A DNA stretch of 64,000 bases from Heliocidaris erythrogramma (lineage: Eukaryota; Echinodermata; Echinoidea; Camarodonta; Echinometridae), in NCBI GenBank assembly GCA_025617745.1, contig CM046870.1, positions 8,620,303 to 8,684,302 of the forward strand, given 5' to 3'. This document shows positions 30,708-41,387 of the stretch, piece by piece (the stretch's first letter is position 1; every line of letters begins with the position of its first letter). A model generated the notes under the pieces. The model had not been told where the DNA came from and did not search any database. It saw only the letters and a list, made by a program, of their open reading frames with translations. Position numbers and translations under genes: made by a program.

Positions 30708-31271
30708 GGCCGGGGGGCGCGTTTACGTTTTACAACCAAGCCTAGGCAGATTTCGCATTTTTCATACTAATACGGTTTAGTAAACGAAGAAGCTTGACTG
30801 GGGAGGAATTTTTAATTTGTAAACAAATCTTTCGGCATATTACTCCCAGTGTTAAAGATCGTATGCTCGATCTATAATGAAAAACACAAGTCAGAAAAAA
30901 TTGGAACCAGCGGGATTCGAACCTGTCATCTACTGCTTGCCGGGCAGCGACTTAACCACCAGGCTATTCTGGTTCACGGCCAAGTCACGACGAACTAGAA
31001 TCAAATACCCAAGATCCTCTTCTTTCTGACTCATTAATATTCAAACGGTCCGCCGTGGAACAATGGTTAGTAAACGAAGAAGCTTGACTGGGGAGGAATT
31101 TTTAATTTGTAAACAAATCTTTCGGCATATTACTCCCAGTGTTAAAGATCGTATGCTCGATCTATAATGAAAAACACAAGTCAGAAAAAAAATTTCTGAC
31201 TTGTAGTCTTTCAAAGTCTTCAAAAAGGGGTTTTCTGCCTAGGCTTGGTTGCAAAAAAGAAAGACGCGGCC
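30708..31271. mobile_element. TIR element with GCCTAGGC-containing ends
   Basis: The left end GGCCGGGGGGCGCGTTTACG then CAACCAAGCCTAGGCAG is inverted at 31235-31271 (CTGCCTAGGCTTGGTTGC then GCGGCCGGG). Inside, 30778-30896 is directly repeated at 31066-31185 (GTAAACGAAGAAGCTTGACT), with the tRNA-like unit between them. A relative with the same terminal layout is at 32523-33442. Confidence 0.65.
30885..31032 (-). repeat. tRNA-like repeat unit, copy 1
   Basis: The minus strand (30899-30975) folds partly like a tRNA. The acceptor arms GAACCAG / CTGGTTC pair, the anticodon stem CTGC / GCAG encloses CCGGCAA, and the B box GGTTCGAATCC is intact. U33 is C and the D stem is poor, so this is not a working tRNA. 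The unit is bounded by the inverse pair GTCAGAAA / TTTCTGAC and recurs at 31664-31801. Confidence 0.6.
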
Positions 31272-31663
31272 GGGGGGGGGGGGGGGAGCTTTTGCAATCG
31301 GTTGCTGTACAAAATGCAAAATTTCCGGGGGATGCGTCCCCCGTCCGCGGGTCGCCCCCCCCCCCCCCACCCCCACCCATGATGACAAGTGAGACTAATA
31401 AATCTTTTCGTTGAAAACAAGTGAAGAAACGCAAGCGAGCGAGCTAAACAATTGAGCTGCAGATCATTCCATACATTCTACTTTAGCTCAGAGGCTTGCA
31501 TTTAAAATCTATATTTATATTTGCCACCTCCACCCAGGTGTGTGAAGGAGAGATATATTGAATGCCTTTAGCACCTTAGGGCTGTTTATATCTCTCATTG
31601 AAATTGTCTTGTTACTCGAGAGCACTTCATGTGATTAATCATAATTCTACTAGAAAAAGAAAG
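31272..31663. other. G and C tracts and spacer
   Basis: G tract at 31273-31286 and C tract at 31356-31368, with unassigned sequence after them. Confidence 0.4.
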
Positions 31664-31801
31664 AAAAGTCAGGAAAAATTGGAACCAGCGGGATTCGAAC
31701 CTGTCATCTACTGCTTGCCGGGCAGCGACTTAACCACCAGGTTATTCTGGTTCACGGCCAAGTCACGATGAACTGGAATCTAATACCTTTCTTTCTGACT
31801 C
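31664..31801 (-). repeat. tRNA-like repeat unit, copy 2
   Basis: Nearly identical to copy 1 over the tRNA-like part and again bounded by GTCAG and TTTCTGAC, then followed by the same CATTAATATTCAAACGGTCC. The shared flank on the right shows duplication of a larger block rather than two independent insertions. Confidence 0.6.
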
Positions 31802-31861
31802 ATTAATATTCAAACGGTCCGCCGTAGACAATGGTTAGTAAACGAAGAAGCTTGATGGGTG

Positions 31862-32515
31862 ACTTTATGGTGGTGAATAATGGTTATTCTCCGGTGTCTT
31901 AAACACCATCTGAAAAGGTTTTACAGTTACTATCACTTTCTTGGTAATGGTGACGTGATGTACACGGATTAATACTCTGAGTGGGGCATCCGTCATTCTT
32001 AGGTGTGGAAAATAAGGTATAATTTAGTTTTCTCAGACACGTTCTTAAATAGTTTCAAAGTTATCGTGGGCTCTACAGTGATGGATACATCATTTTAACG
32101 GGTTTATCATCTCACTGTCTTGTCTGTGAATAAGTGGTGGTGAAAACTGGTTATTTTTAGGTGTCTTCTACACCATCTGAAATAGGTTTTACAGTTACTA
32201 TAACTTTCTTGGTCATGGCGACGTGATCTAAACGGATTAATACTCGATCTGAGCGGTGCATCCGTCATTCTTAGGTCTGGAAAATAAGTTATTATTTCGT
32301 TCTTAAATAGTTTCAAAGTGATCGTGAGCTCTACAGTGATGGATACGTCATTTTAACGGGTTAATCATCTCACTGTCCTGTTCTGCTCTGTGCAGTGCAT
32401 CCACCAATTACTTAGGTGTGGAAAATGATGTAGGCTATTACATGTATTTAGTTTTCTCAGAGATGATTTTTAAATGGTTTCAAATTTATCGTGAGCTCCA
32501 TGTGATAATCACCGT
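31862..32515. repeat. Tandem repeat of about 260 bp, 2.5 copies
   Basis: The phrases AGGTTTTACAGTTACTAT, CATCCGTCATTCTTAGGT and CTCTACAGTGATGGATAC recur in order with a period near 260 bp, and the third copy is partial. Noncoding. Confidence 0.75.
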
Positions 32516-32522
32516 GAACCAA

Positions 32523-33442
32523 GCCGGGGGCGCATTTCCGTTTTACACCGTTGCCTAGGCATTTTCGCGAAAAAATCCAAGAAGTGCGCTGGTGAAAGAG
32601 TCTAAGTCGTCAGCGCCCCCAGTGAGGTCTAGCATGCACAGCATCTGCACAGACAGCAAAGATATGCATTACAGTAACTGTACAGTAGCTACACTTCATC
32701 TTGTGCGCAAACGAGCTAAAAGAAATATATAAGGAACGATAAAAGCAAAAAAATATATAAGAGAGACAAGGGGGATGAAAGGAAAAGCAAAACAGAAGGA
32801 AGCGTGAAAGGGCCGTCTTCTTTGTTTTTTTTTTCTTTCATGCTGATGAGGCTTCCTCTTCTCTAATTGGCGCACAAAGAGTTACAGCTAGATACGCAGT
32901 TATAGTTATAGTTATAGTTGTAGCAAATATAACTATATTTCTTCAAATCAATTATTATTATTCTTATTATTCTTATCTTCTCGATATTAGTAAAACACCT
33001 AAATTTTCTTTTAAATGTATGATCCTGGGCTATAATTATTATACGTATATTCCTCGTCCCCCACCCCTTCTGTTTAATTCCCTCGCTTTCTGGTTACACT
33101 GTTTCAGCTTAGCTGCCTTTCAGCTACATTTTAAAATTCTTTTACCTTGCAATGCAACATGAATTAACTCTAATGTTATTCTTTATCGCCATATAGACAA
33201 TCCGAGACAGTAGACCAGTGCAGTAGACCCTATAGTACACGTACACATACACCCGATCGCCGCAAACATGCAGAGTAGGAGTACGTGTGTACATTCGATT
33301 TCATACTTCGCGCGTGCAGAGCAAGCTCGAGCTCATAGCGCATGAAGCGAGCTGAAACCTAGACTTTGAAACCAGCACGTTCGAAGCGATTAATCGAAAA
33401 AAATGCCTAGGCAACGGTGTAAAACGGAAACGCGCAGCCGGC
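32523..33442. mobile_element. 0.9-kb TIR element with CCGTTTTACACCGTTGCC ends
   Basis: The left end GCCGGGGGCGCATTTCCG then TTTTACACCGTTGCCTAGGC is mirrored at 33399-33442. The arms of about 48 bp match with few differences. The same family as 30708-31271. No transposase; the middle has a TATAGT run near 32899 and an ATT run near 32950. Confidence 0.75.
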
Positions 33443-33515
33443 GGGGGGGGGGGTGGGGGGGGGGGCGACAAGTTTGCTCTCAGCCAATCAGACGCAAAGA
33501 TTTCAGTAGCTTATA
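33443..33515. repeat. G tract and partial GGGCCCTGTTTCAT-family MITE
   Basis: G runs at 33443-33472, then the minus-strand form of the MITE core (GCTCTCAGCCAATCAGACG, TTTCAGTAGCTTATAA). Confidence 0.55.
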
Positions 33516-34324
33516 AAACATTTGTCGGACACGCGTTCTTCAAAGTTATCGGCCGTTACATTAGCGCGCGGCCTTGTAGCGGAGAGATTCAAAATTGAGA
33601 TTCATGATGATCTGAAACAGCACAATTGGAAGGCAAAAGACGTGCCTGCAAGATTTCCGGATTATAAACTTCATTTCAAAGGTAACAATGTATTTTAGAA
33701 AGTAATATCAATTCATTTAATATTATGCACAGTTTCTTGATGGGTATTTTTGTACTGTGATATCACTCGACAGGAGTTAAAGAGGTGAGAGGAATGAAGG
33801 TGTAAGCTTGCATCACTGTAGTCCCACCTATTCGTGTGCTATGGTGGGTATCAACTTCTGCATGCATGTTTCATAACACTAGTAAGCGATGCTATGTTAT
33901 TTTGTGAGTATAGATCCACCTATAGTGTCCCCGAAAAGAGCAAAAATAAATCAAACATTATGTAGAGGCTGCATGGCCTGGGGATGTGTGTTTAGGGGGT
34001 GATCATGAGGTGCATATACATTTTGTTAGATATCATGTCAAACTGACTGGTAAGAAATACATCAAATTTTAATGACGAACCTGGAGGATCTAATAATATT
34101 TATTTTGCAATGGTTGCTCTATGCAGGAATGTTTTAAAATTAACATAAAAATCATTTAACATTAAATAAGCCCGATCTTATCTGTCTTATCAGGAGCATT
34201 AAGGAGTATCATTCCACTGGTAGACATGCAGGCAACAAGTTCGAACATCGCGGACATCCTATCCCAGGCGAAAGGCAGCGACAGCAGCTCCAGCTCCACT
34301 GGATGGGGCTCACACAGACTATGA
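33516..34324 (+). CDS. Candidate 3-prime end of an unrecognised spliced gene
   Basis: A frame open from 33516 reads AVTLARGLVAERFKIEIHDD, then LKQHNWKAKDVPARFPDYKL, and ends at a donor AAAG/gtaaca (33681/33682). A good acceptor TTATCTGTCTTATCAG ends at 34193. Joined, the Gly codon is completed and the frame continues with ALRSIIPLVDMQATSSNIAD and ILSQAKGSDSSSSSTGWGSH, stopping at TGA 34322-34324. The phase match and the low-complexity Ser tail before a stop look like a real C-terminus, but I recognise no family. There is no ATG in the first exon, so more exons would lie upstream; none was found. It could also be a relic of a mobile element. Confidence 0.35.
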
Positions 34325-35103
34325 TTCTACCAGTGATGATACCTGCTAACTAGGTAGCCTAGGGCTTTTGGGGAAATGTAGAGATGGGCATTTCCACCGT
34401 TACGGGAATATTTTGATTTTTTTATTTTTATGAGAATTATTAACCTAGAAAGAAATTAATGTTTTGATTTTGGGTTGGAGAGATAGTATTATCCATATAT
34501 TTTGCATTAATAGTGTGTTCTCTAATTTTTGGTCACACTTTGGGGGTAACGTATATACCATGTGGACCAACAACGCAATACAAGTCAGTCTGTTTAAGGG
34601 GTAACGTATTGTTACGCTCTAACTCACAGAGTTAGGCATTTCTGCCCTCCTATATACTTGGCCCTACAAGTGATTTACTAACAGAACGACAAGCAGCTGG
34701 TCAGTCTTAAGTAGAGAGTGGGTCATTATAGTGACATGTGAACTTGGGTATGAACTATGGGTCAAGCCTAATGGGTTATCATAATGGGGTGTTATTTACA
34801 GAGACCGTCAGTCTTGGTCATTATAGTGACATATGAACTTGGGTATGAACTATGGGTCAAGCCTAATGGGTTATCTTAATGGGGTGTTATATACAGAGAC
34901 CAGCATAAGCTGTCATTATGAATATAAACAATATCCATCATTTAAGGAGCAGTGATTCTATATATAAGCACCTCGGTTTAGGATGAAGAGGGTTAGTTAC
35001 TACGAGGAAGGTAGTCAGTTACTAGTTAGCGAGTTAGCTTGAGTAGTATTCAGTTATGAATCTCTGAATGTTTGAGTATTGATTGAAGCTGTAAGCAGAG
35101 CTC
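34325..35103. other. Noncoding with an 85-bp tandem duplication
   Basis: 34731-34815 and 34816-34900 repeat CATTATAGTGACAT, ACTTGGGTATGAACTATGGG and GTTATATACAGAGACC. If the exon pair to the left is real, this could be its 3-prime untranslated region. Confidence 0.5.
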
Positions 35104-35292
35104 TACAGTCCCAGAAAAATGTATATACTTACAAGTTACAAATACATTCAGTACATTTGCAGCTCACAACGTAAGAAATGTGGACAGACTATTAATAATT
35201 AGGCCGTCTGCGTGGCCAAATGTTACGTACGTGTTGAGCTGAAAATGTGCTGAATGTAATTGTAAGTATAGACATTTTTCTGGACTATCCAT
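35104..35292. mobile_element. Hairpin MITE with CCCAGAAAAATG ends
   Basis: Arms of about 70 bp are inverses of one another (CCAGAAAAATGTATATACTT at the left, its inverse ending at about 35288). They share CATTCAG and GCTCAA(C)ACGT phrases. Noncoding. Confidence 0.65.
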
Positions 35293-36097
35293 AAAGAAGC
35301 AATTTCACTACAGTGCGTCCCAGAAAGATACATTTTTTTTTGTATTGTTACAATCAAAATCTGTTTAACAGTTCGCGCGCTTTGTTCCTTTAGTTTCCGG
35401 TATATTTTTCGATTTCGGCTTTCTGTTCATTCTTGCGGTATACTCCGATGAGTGCAAGACGAAAAGCTTCTGTATGTCTCTCTTCAACGCCATTTTACAA
35501 TCAATAACTTAAAACATATATTATGCATGTACGTGATATATGCAGTTGTATGTGGCTTTTTAAAGTATTAAATAAAACTGTGTCACGTGTCCTTTTCAGA
35601 GAAACCGATCACAGAATCTTCTGTCTGATGCAATTACACACCTTTAGAAAATAATAATTGTGAAAAATGCATTTGCGACAGATTTTAATATTTTTTCTTC
35701 CCGTGTGTTATAATGTATTGGTTATTTCACCCTATAACACTGTTAATGGGGTCTAAACAGGATAAGCCAAACTTCATACTAAACTGGTGGATTTTTAAAT
35801 TCAATAATATATTCTTGTATTGTTTTGAACTAATGGCTTACATATAATCCTTCACAAAATATGCATGGATAACACAAATGTCATTTCCATTCCTGAAAAT
35901 TCATTAGATTTAATTCTTTAATGCAAAAAAGTACAATACTCAGAAATATCTATTCAATTGGATACTAAATGGTATAATTGAAGGGGAAAAAAATTATACT
36001 CTTTGGAAATCATAACTTGTGCAAAGATAGGAAGTTTTGGTGTTTGGTGTCCTGTCCATACCCCCGATATAATACTATAAGTTAGATATATTCTGTA
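35293..36097. other. AT-rich noncoding sequence
   Basis: Starts with TACAGTGCGTCCCAGAAAGA at 35310, the same opening as mariner-type MITE ends (compare 36098), but no matching right end is visible. Confidence 0.4.
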
Positions 36098-37131
36098 CAG
36101 TGCGTAGCAAAAAAAAAAGTTACACGTAGGAAAAATCTGTCACAATTACATTTCAATATATATATATATTTTTCCATGTCAATAGATGCCCAATCTATCA
36201 AGTGCCACTAACAAAACAAATTTATGTTCCCGCTTGGGCAAACACTGACTGTTTTGGTCCAGAGTGTGAAAAATGACTTGCGTCAAATTACAAAATGAGG
36301 GAAAATTAAACCAGCAGTCGGAATAAGTACTCCCATTCAAACAAATTGCTCTTTGCCACAGATTTGTAATTATAGTGTTATGACAGTCTAGATTTTTTTT
36401 TGGCAATTGTCTATCATAATTTCAATGATTTCATTGCCGTAGCATTTGATTGATTAATTGATAAATGGATTGATTGATTGTTGATAACTTATTGATTGAC
36501 TGGTTGATTGGTTGAAGGACTTACTGATGCATTGATTGATCGATTGATTGATTGACTGGTTGATCTATTGTTGATGTATTGATGGGTTGGTTGTTAATAG
36601 ATTGATTTTTTGATTGATTGATAGAATGATCTTTTCTTCTTGAATGAATGTCTGGCATGTGGATTTGATGTTTCTGTGAATTGTGAATACTGTGCTTAAA
36701 AGATCTTGAAATAATTGCACAATTATTCATTCGCACCCATGCATAAATCAACGAAATAATTAAATTTATGGGGCGTTGCTCGTTATTTCGGAGGGTCTAG
36801 TTCCGAACACACAAATTCTGCATACCAAATATATGATAGAAAATTGACACAAAATTCCTCAATCATAAATGTATGGAAAAGAGCAATTTGTTTGAATGGG
36901 AGGACTGCTGGTTTGATTGTCCCTCTTCTTTCAATTAGGAGCAAGTCCTTTTTCACACTCTGGACAAAAAAGTCAGTGCTCGCCCAAGCGAGAACAAAAA
37001 TTGTTTTGTTAGTGGCATTTGATTGAAGAGACTATTGGGCATCTATTAACATGAACATTTTTTAAAATATATTTTGAAATGTAATTGTGATGGAGTTTTC
37101 AAAATTGTAACGTATTTCTTGATACGCACTG
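36098..37131. mobile_element. 1.03-kb foldback MITE, TA flanked
   Basis: The ends start CAGTGCGTAGCAA and CAGTGCGTATCAA in inverse and are flanked by TA on both sides (36096-36097, 37132-37133). Long inner arms at 36180-36400 and 36845-37050 share GTGAAAAA(T)GACTTGC-like and CCATTCAAACAAATTGCTCT phrases in inverse. The loop at 36440-36620 is a GATT-type tandem repeat. Mariner-type, non-autonomous. Confidence 0.75.
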
Positions 37132-37133
37132 TA

Positions 37134-37689
37134 GTGATGCGACCTGAAATTGCTTGAAAGTCATCATACATTATGTTCATGAAACGTACATTTAATTACT
37201 TAAAGTAACATTTCCAGTGTTTTCTACAATATATTTTGCTTTTAGAAATGTTTTGTAAAGTGTTGCATATTTTTTTTTTTAAAGATGTGGTACATGTACT
37301 CACCATTCTAAATATATTTGATAATAAGTAGTAAATTTGATTACAATGATTCAAGACATAAATGACTTAAATAAGTTGTTTCTTTGTATTTCATTCGTTA
37401 CATGTAATTGCACTGTCCTGCCCGTACCCCATGGGTGCTTATGTTTCATTTAAGGCGAAATAACTAGAAAATTAGACGCATTCATAAAAGCAGTACATAT
37501 TTTTGTCATACGTGTTTTTATTTCATGACTTTACACGCATGCATGCCATGCACGTGAAAATTTAGTGATAGTAATCGCTGAATTTTACGTGCTTGCTGAA
37601 CGAGGATCTGATTTTGACTTTGAACGTGAATGCTGGTGTTTGATTAGACCTAAGCGTAAATTCAGAACGTAGAATTTACGTCAATAAGA
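37134..37689. other. AT-rich noncoding sequence
   Basis: No repeat pair or gene was recognised. Confidence 0.4.
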
Positions 37690-38380
37690 AGGACGCAAAA
37701 CGCGATGTATTAGGTGTATGGATGCGGTGATTATTTTAGTGATTTTGTGGTGAGAATTACGTAATTAAAATTCCATTTTATTGCACATTCTTTATAGGTG
37801 CAAAAAACGAAAAAAATGTATTAACTCATTCACTTTAATTTGGAGAGTGAATTACGTGATTAACTACAAACAATATTGACGTCAATTTTAGGTGTTTGTG
37901 TTCCTTGAATTTAACGTGTTTCAGTGACGCGATAAATCGTTCATGGAAATACGTACAAGGGGCGTTCATGGAAGCAGTGATAATTCTAGTGATTTTATGG
38001 TCAGAATTAGGTGATTTAGACCATTTAATTGCACGTGTGTTTTAAGTGACACAGTGAAAGTAACGTATTAACACATTTACTGCATTTTGAAGTGTTTGAA
38101 GAACGTAATTCTCTACAAGCGATAATGCCGTCGATTTCAGGTGATTTTGTTCCTTGATTTTAACGTGTTTCAGTGACGCAATCAATCGTTCATGAAAATA
38201 CGTACAAAGTTAGTTCATGGAAGAAGTGATTTTTCTAGTGATTTTATGGTCGGAATTAGGTGATGTAATCCATTTTATTGCACGTGTGTTTTAGGTGACA
38301 CAGTGAAAGTAACGTATTAACACATTTACTGCATTTTGAAGTGTATGAAGAACGTTATTTGCTTAAAGTCGTTTACCTGA
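37690..38380. repeat. Tandem repeat of about 245 bp, three copies
   Basis: The phrases TTTTAACGTGTTTCAGTGACG, CGTTCATGRAAATACGTACAA (R = A or G), TCTAGTGATTTTATGGTC and AACGTATTAACACATTTACT recur with a period of 245 bp. The first copy is degenerate. Noncoding. Confidence 0.75.
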
Positions 38381-38440
38381 TAATGACGTGATTTTAACGT
38401 GATTTTGTTTATCATGCATTCAATGAGAATTAATTGCGGA

Positions 38441-38780
38441 TGCGCTGTGATGTAGTGGATTGGGGTTCTCGTCTTTGGATCTGAGGGTCGCGGGTTCGAA
38501 CCCTACTATGTCTGGTGTTTATGTCCCTGGGCAAGGCATTTTATCCGCTCGCTTTTTTTTACCCATGAGTGATGGAAACCTTGGTCGGGTGTTAACTAAG
38601 CCGTGAGCGTCATCTGATAGCCTGGCTTGCATTCCCCCCGGGGAGTTGAGATTGTGCTCAAGATAATTGGGCAGGTTTGAATTGTACCTGATGACTATGG
38701 GGTAATTGTTATGCAGGAACTTAGAACTGAAGTGGCTACCCCGGGTAAACAAAACTAATTATTATTATTATTATTATTAT
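38441..38780 (+). mobile_element. tRNA-derived SINE with TTA tail
   Basis: A box around TGATGTAGTGGATTGG, B box GGGTTCGAACCCT at about 38489, then a body with GGGCAAGGCATTTTATCC and GCTACCCCGGGTAAACAAAA, and a tail of TTA repeats to 38780. A full-length copy. Confidence 0.8.
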
Positions 38781-39454
38781 GTGTCATTTGATTGATGATG
38801 ATAAAATATAATAAGTGCCATTGTACTATAGATTTAGGTCTAACTAGATTAGTAATAGTATGACTTAAATATTGCCTATACACACCTTCAAAACAATAAA
38901 GAAAAAAATAAAAATTAAATAAAAAAAACAGATGCACCTGTGGAATTCAATAGGAAATTGCATCCATGCAGCAAACTATAATAGCCTATGCATAGCCACA
39001 TTACGTGAAAAATTGTGCAGATTTCAATGCTGCTAAAAAAAGTGCTACGGCATATCCAATTTCTGTTGCGTTAGCGCTGTGTATAGTTACACTGCAGCTA
39101 GACGGAAAAATCCCTCTGTTTGGAGGAGTCTTTTGTCACTTTATTGTTTTGGTCGCTCTCCTCCTCGCGAGGGGGTTCAGCGGAGCGTCGTCGTACCCAA
39201 TGTCAGCGTAGCCAACACCCGAACGACGGCTGATCTTACACTGCAGCAGCACAGATGTAACGTCGTTAGACCTTACAGTTAGATCTACACACGAACACAG
39301 AATGACAGATAAGTGATAAAATGTTGCGAGCAAGGCTGGTTGCGACTACGGCCGACTACAAACATTTTATAGTCCTGTACTCGGCTGTAGGCCAGGAGAA
39401 ATAAATATCATAAAAACAACAATAAAAGAAAAAAGAAAAAACTAAAAATACATT
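38781..39454. other. Unassigned, partly GC-rich
   Basis: 39050-39380 is GC-rich with several open frames and a 27-codon frame from an ATG at 39321, but no splice pattern or homology was recognised. The phrase AGATGCACCTGTGGAATTCA at 38930 recurs in expanded form at 40074. Confidence 0.35.
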
Positions 39455-39895
39455 ACAGTGCTAGCCCCAGCAATTTCTCCGATTGCGCTCTATGACTATA
39501 CTACACTGGCTCCCTGTCAAACATCGCATTATTTTCAAAATTTTGTTGCTCACTTTTCACTGCGTTCACGTTTCTGCTCCCCAATACAATACCTCTTTAA
39601 TTCAAAATTACACCCCCGCGAGATTTTTGCGCTCATCCACTTCCAGTTCTCTTGTGATCCCTAAAGTCGCAAGATCTTGAGGGAAAGATCATTTGCCCAT
39701 GCGTGTCCTAAATTATGGAATAGCCTTCCTGAATACATCAAAAAGTGCATAACATCTGATTCTTTTAAAAATCATGTAAAAACTTTTTTGTTTAATTCGT
39801 AATTAATTTTTACATGCGCCTTGAGCACTCCACAGAGTGGATTTGGCGCTATATAAGTTACATTTATTATAATTATTATTATTATTATACTAGTC
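39455..39895 (+). pseudogene. L2-like LINE 3-prime end
   Basis: Broken frames read LHWLPVKHRIIFKILLLTFH, HVSAPQYNTSLIQNYTPARF, then LWNSLPEYIKKC and SFKNHVKTFLFNS, the C-terminal end of L2-type ORF2. It is followed by a 3-prime hairpin region GCGCCTTGAGCACTCC then GGCGCTATATAAGT and an ATT tail. Confidence 0.75.
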
Positions 39896-40528
39896 TCTCA
39901 TCATACTAATAGCGCGCGCGCGGATACGATAACTCAATAGATACTATGTTGCGGTGCTTCTTCGTACACTGCATGCACAGGCCAATGACGGTACGTGTAT
40001 ATAAAGGGCTGTACCTTCGGCGCTATAAAATCCAAAAAAAATTTAAAAATTTAAAAAATTAATTAAACAAAATCAGATGCACCTGTGACCGTGGAATTCA
40101 ATAGGAAATCGCATATTACTTAGATGAAGATGCGCTGAAAGTTTGGTGAACTGAAATGGAACCATTCAAACGTTAGGCAAACAAACAAACATCGGGACAG
40201 AATCGACTAAAATTAGTATCGCCCTTGCTTCGCGCGGCGGTAAAAGGGGTTGACTACAGTCAATTTACCAGGGGATCGAATGAGCAGCAGCACAATCGCC
40301 TTAATTAAAGGCTAGGCACATTCTTACATACAAACTTCTCGATCAGCTCGGTTTATTTTGTGCACCCGCGTGTGTGTGTACATATGCTGCCCTATGAGTG
40401 GACGTCAGTGTTTTGATTAATTGGCCTTCTCATCATGTTAAAACTTCACAGTCATGTACTCATTGTTTAAAAAAATCACATTTTGCATCTATATGGAACA
40501 CGAAACGCAAACAATTTTTGAGTACCTT
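39896..40528. other. Unassigned sequence
   Basis: Contains a GCGCGCGCG run at 39910, ATTTAAAAATTTAAAA at 40041-40056 and AAACAAACAAAC at 40180-40191. No gene was recognised. Confidence 0.4.
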
Positions 40529-40779
40529 CACTCTAAAAAGTGAAGTGCTGAAACACGAGTGCTAATTGGAAGTTTGCACTTGACATGCTATTTCTAACAC
40601 CTCACGTGCCATTTGCGTCTGGAGATGATAAGGTGCTAAAGTGCTAAAAGTAGGTACTGAATGTTAGGACGCTCGTTTTACACTTCAATTGCTGACCAAC
40701 GTCCTGTGATAGCACCTGCACAATTCTGTGCTAATAATTAGGATTTGCGCATGAGCAGATAAAGGTCATTTGACATAAT

Positions 40780-41136
40780 AATAATAATAATAATAATAAT
40801 ACCTGGCATTTATAACGCGCCTTTCCCAAAGTGGCCCAAAGCGCTAGATATATATTATTACCCCGGTCATTGGATTCTGGCACACCTGCACACAATGTAT
40901 GCACATTCTCCACTCCCTGGGGAGCATTCCAGCAATGGGCAGTACAGTGACGCTCACATGCTAAGCAAACGACATTAACTTTCGCCATCCTACCGGGTAC
41001 CCATTTAACACCTGGGTGAAGAGTGGCAAATGTAGATTAACGTCTTGCCAAAGGACGCTAGTGCTGCGGTGGGATTCGAACCCCGGACCTCGTGGTTCAC
41101 AGTCTGGGGACTTATCCATTGATCCACAACACCTCT
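40780..41136 (-). mobile_element. tRNA-derived SINE with ACATAA duplication
   Basis: Minus strand: head GGTGTTGTGGATCAATGG, B box GGGTTCGAATCCC, and a body ending in GCGTTATAAATGCCAGG with ATT tail repeats. ACATAA flanks it (40774-40779, 41137-41142), and the empty site TTTGACATAAACTGG is kept in the sister element near 59790 (minus strand), so the borders are well supported. Confidence 0.9.
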
Positions 41137-41387
41137 ACATAAACTTGCATGTTCGTTTAAAATTCATATATTCAGTTAATTATACTTTTCATTAAATCCA
41201 CTGAAAAGCAACAAAGTGTTCATTGATGGTTGGTATTTGACAGTCTGCCAAATGATAGCCAACTTGCAAACAATGCGCTTTCCCAAGTGTTCATTGACGT
41301 GCTATTCTAGTCACCTGGTCTACGATGTCTTTCTTTTATAGAGTTTGAATTCTGTAGGTTGATATGTCGGGCAAGTTTATGTATTAA

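Noticed and set aside
30899-30975. Functional tRNA gene on the minus strand
   Set aside because: Position 33 is C, the D stem does not pair well, and the unit is part of a duplicated repeat.
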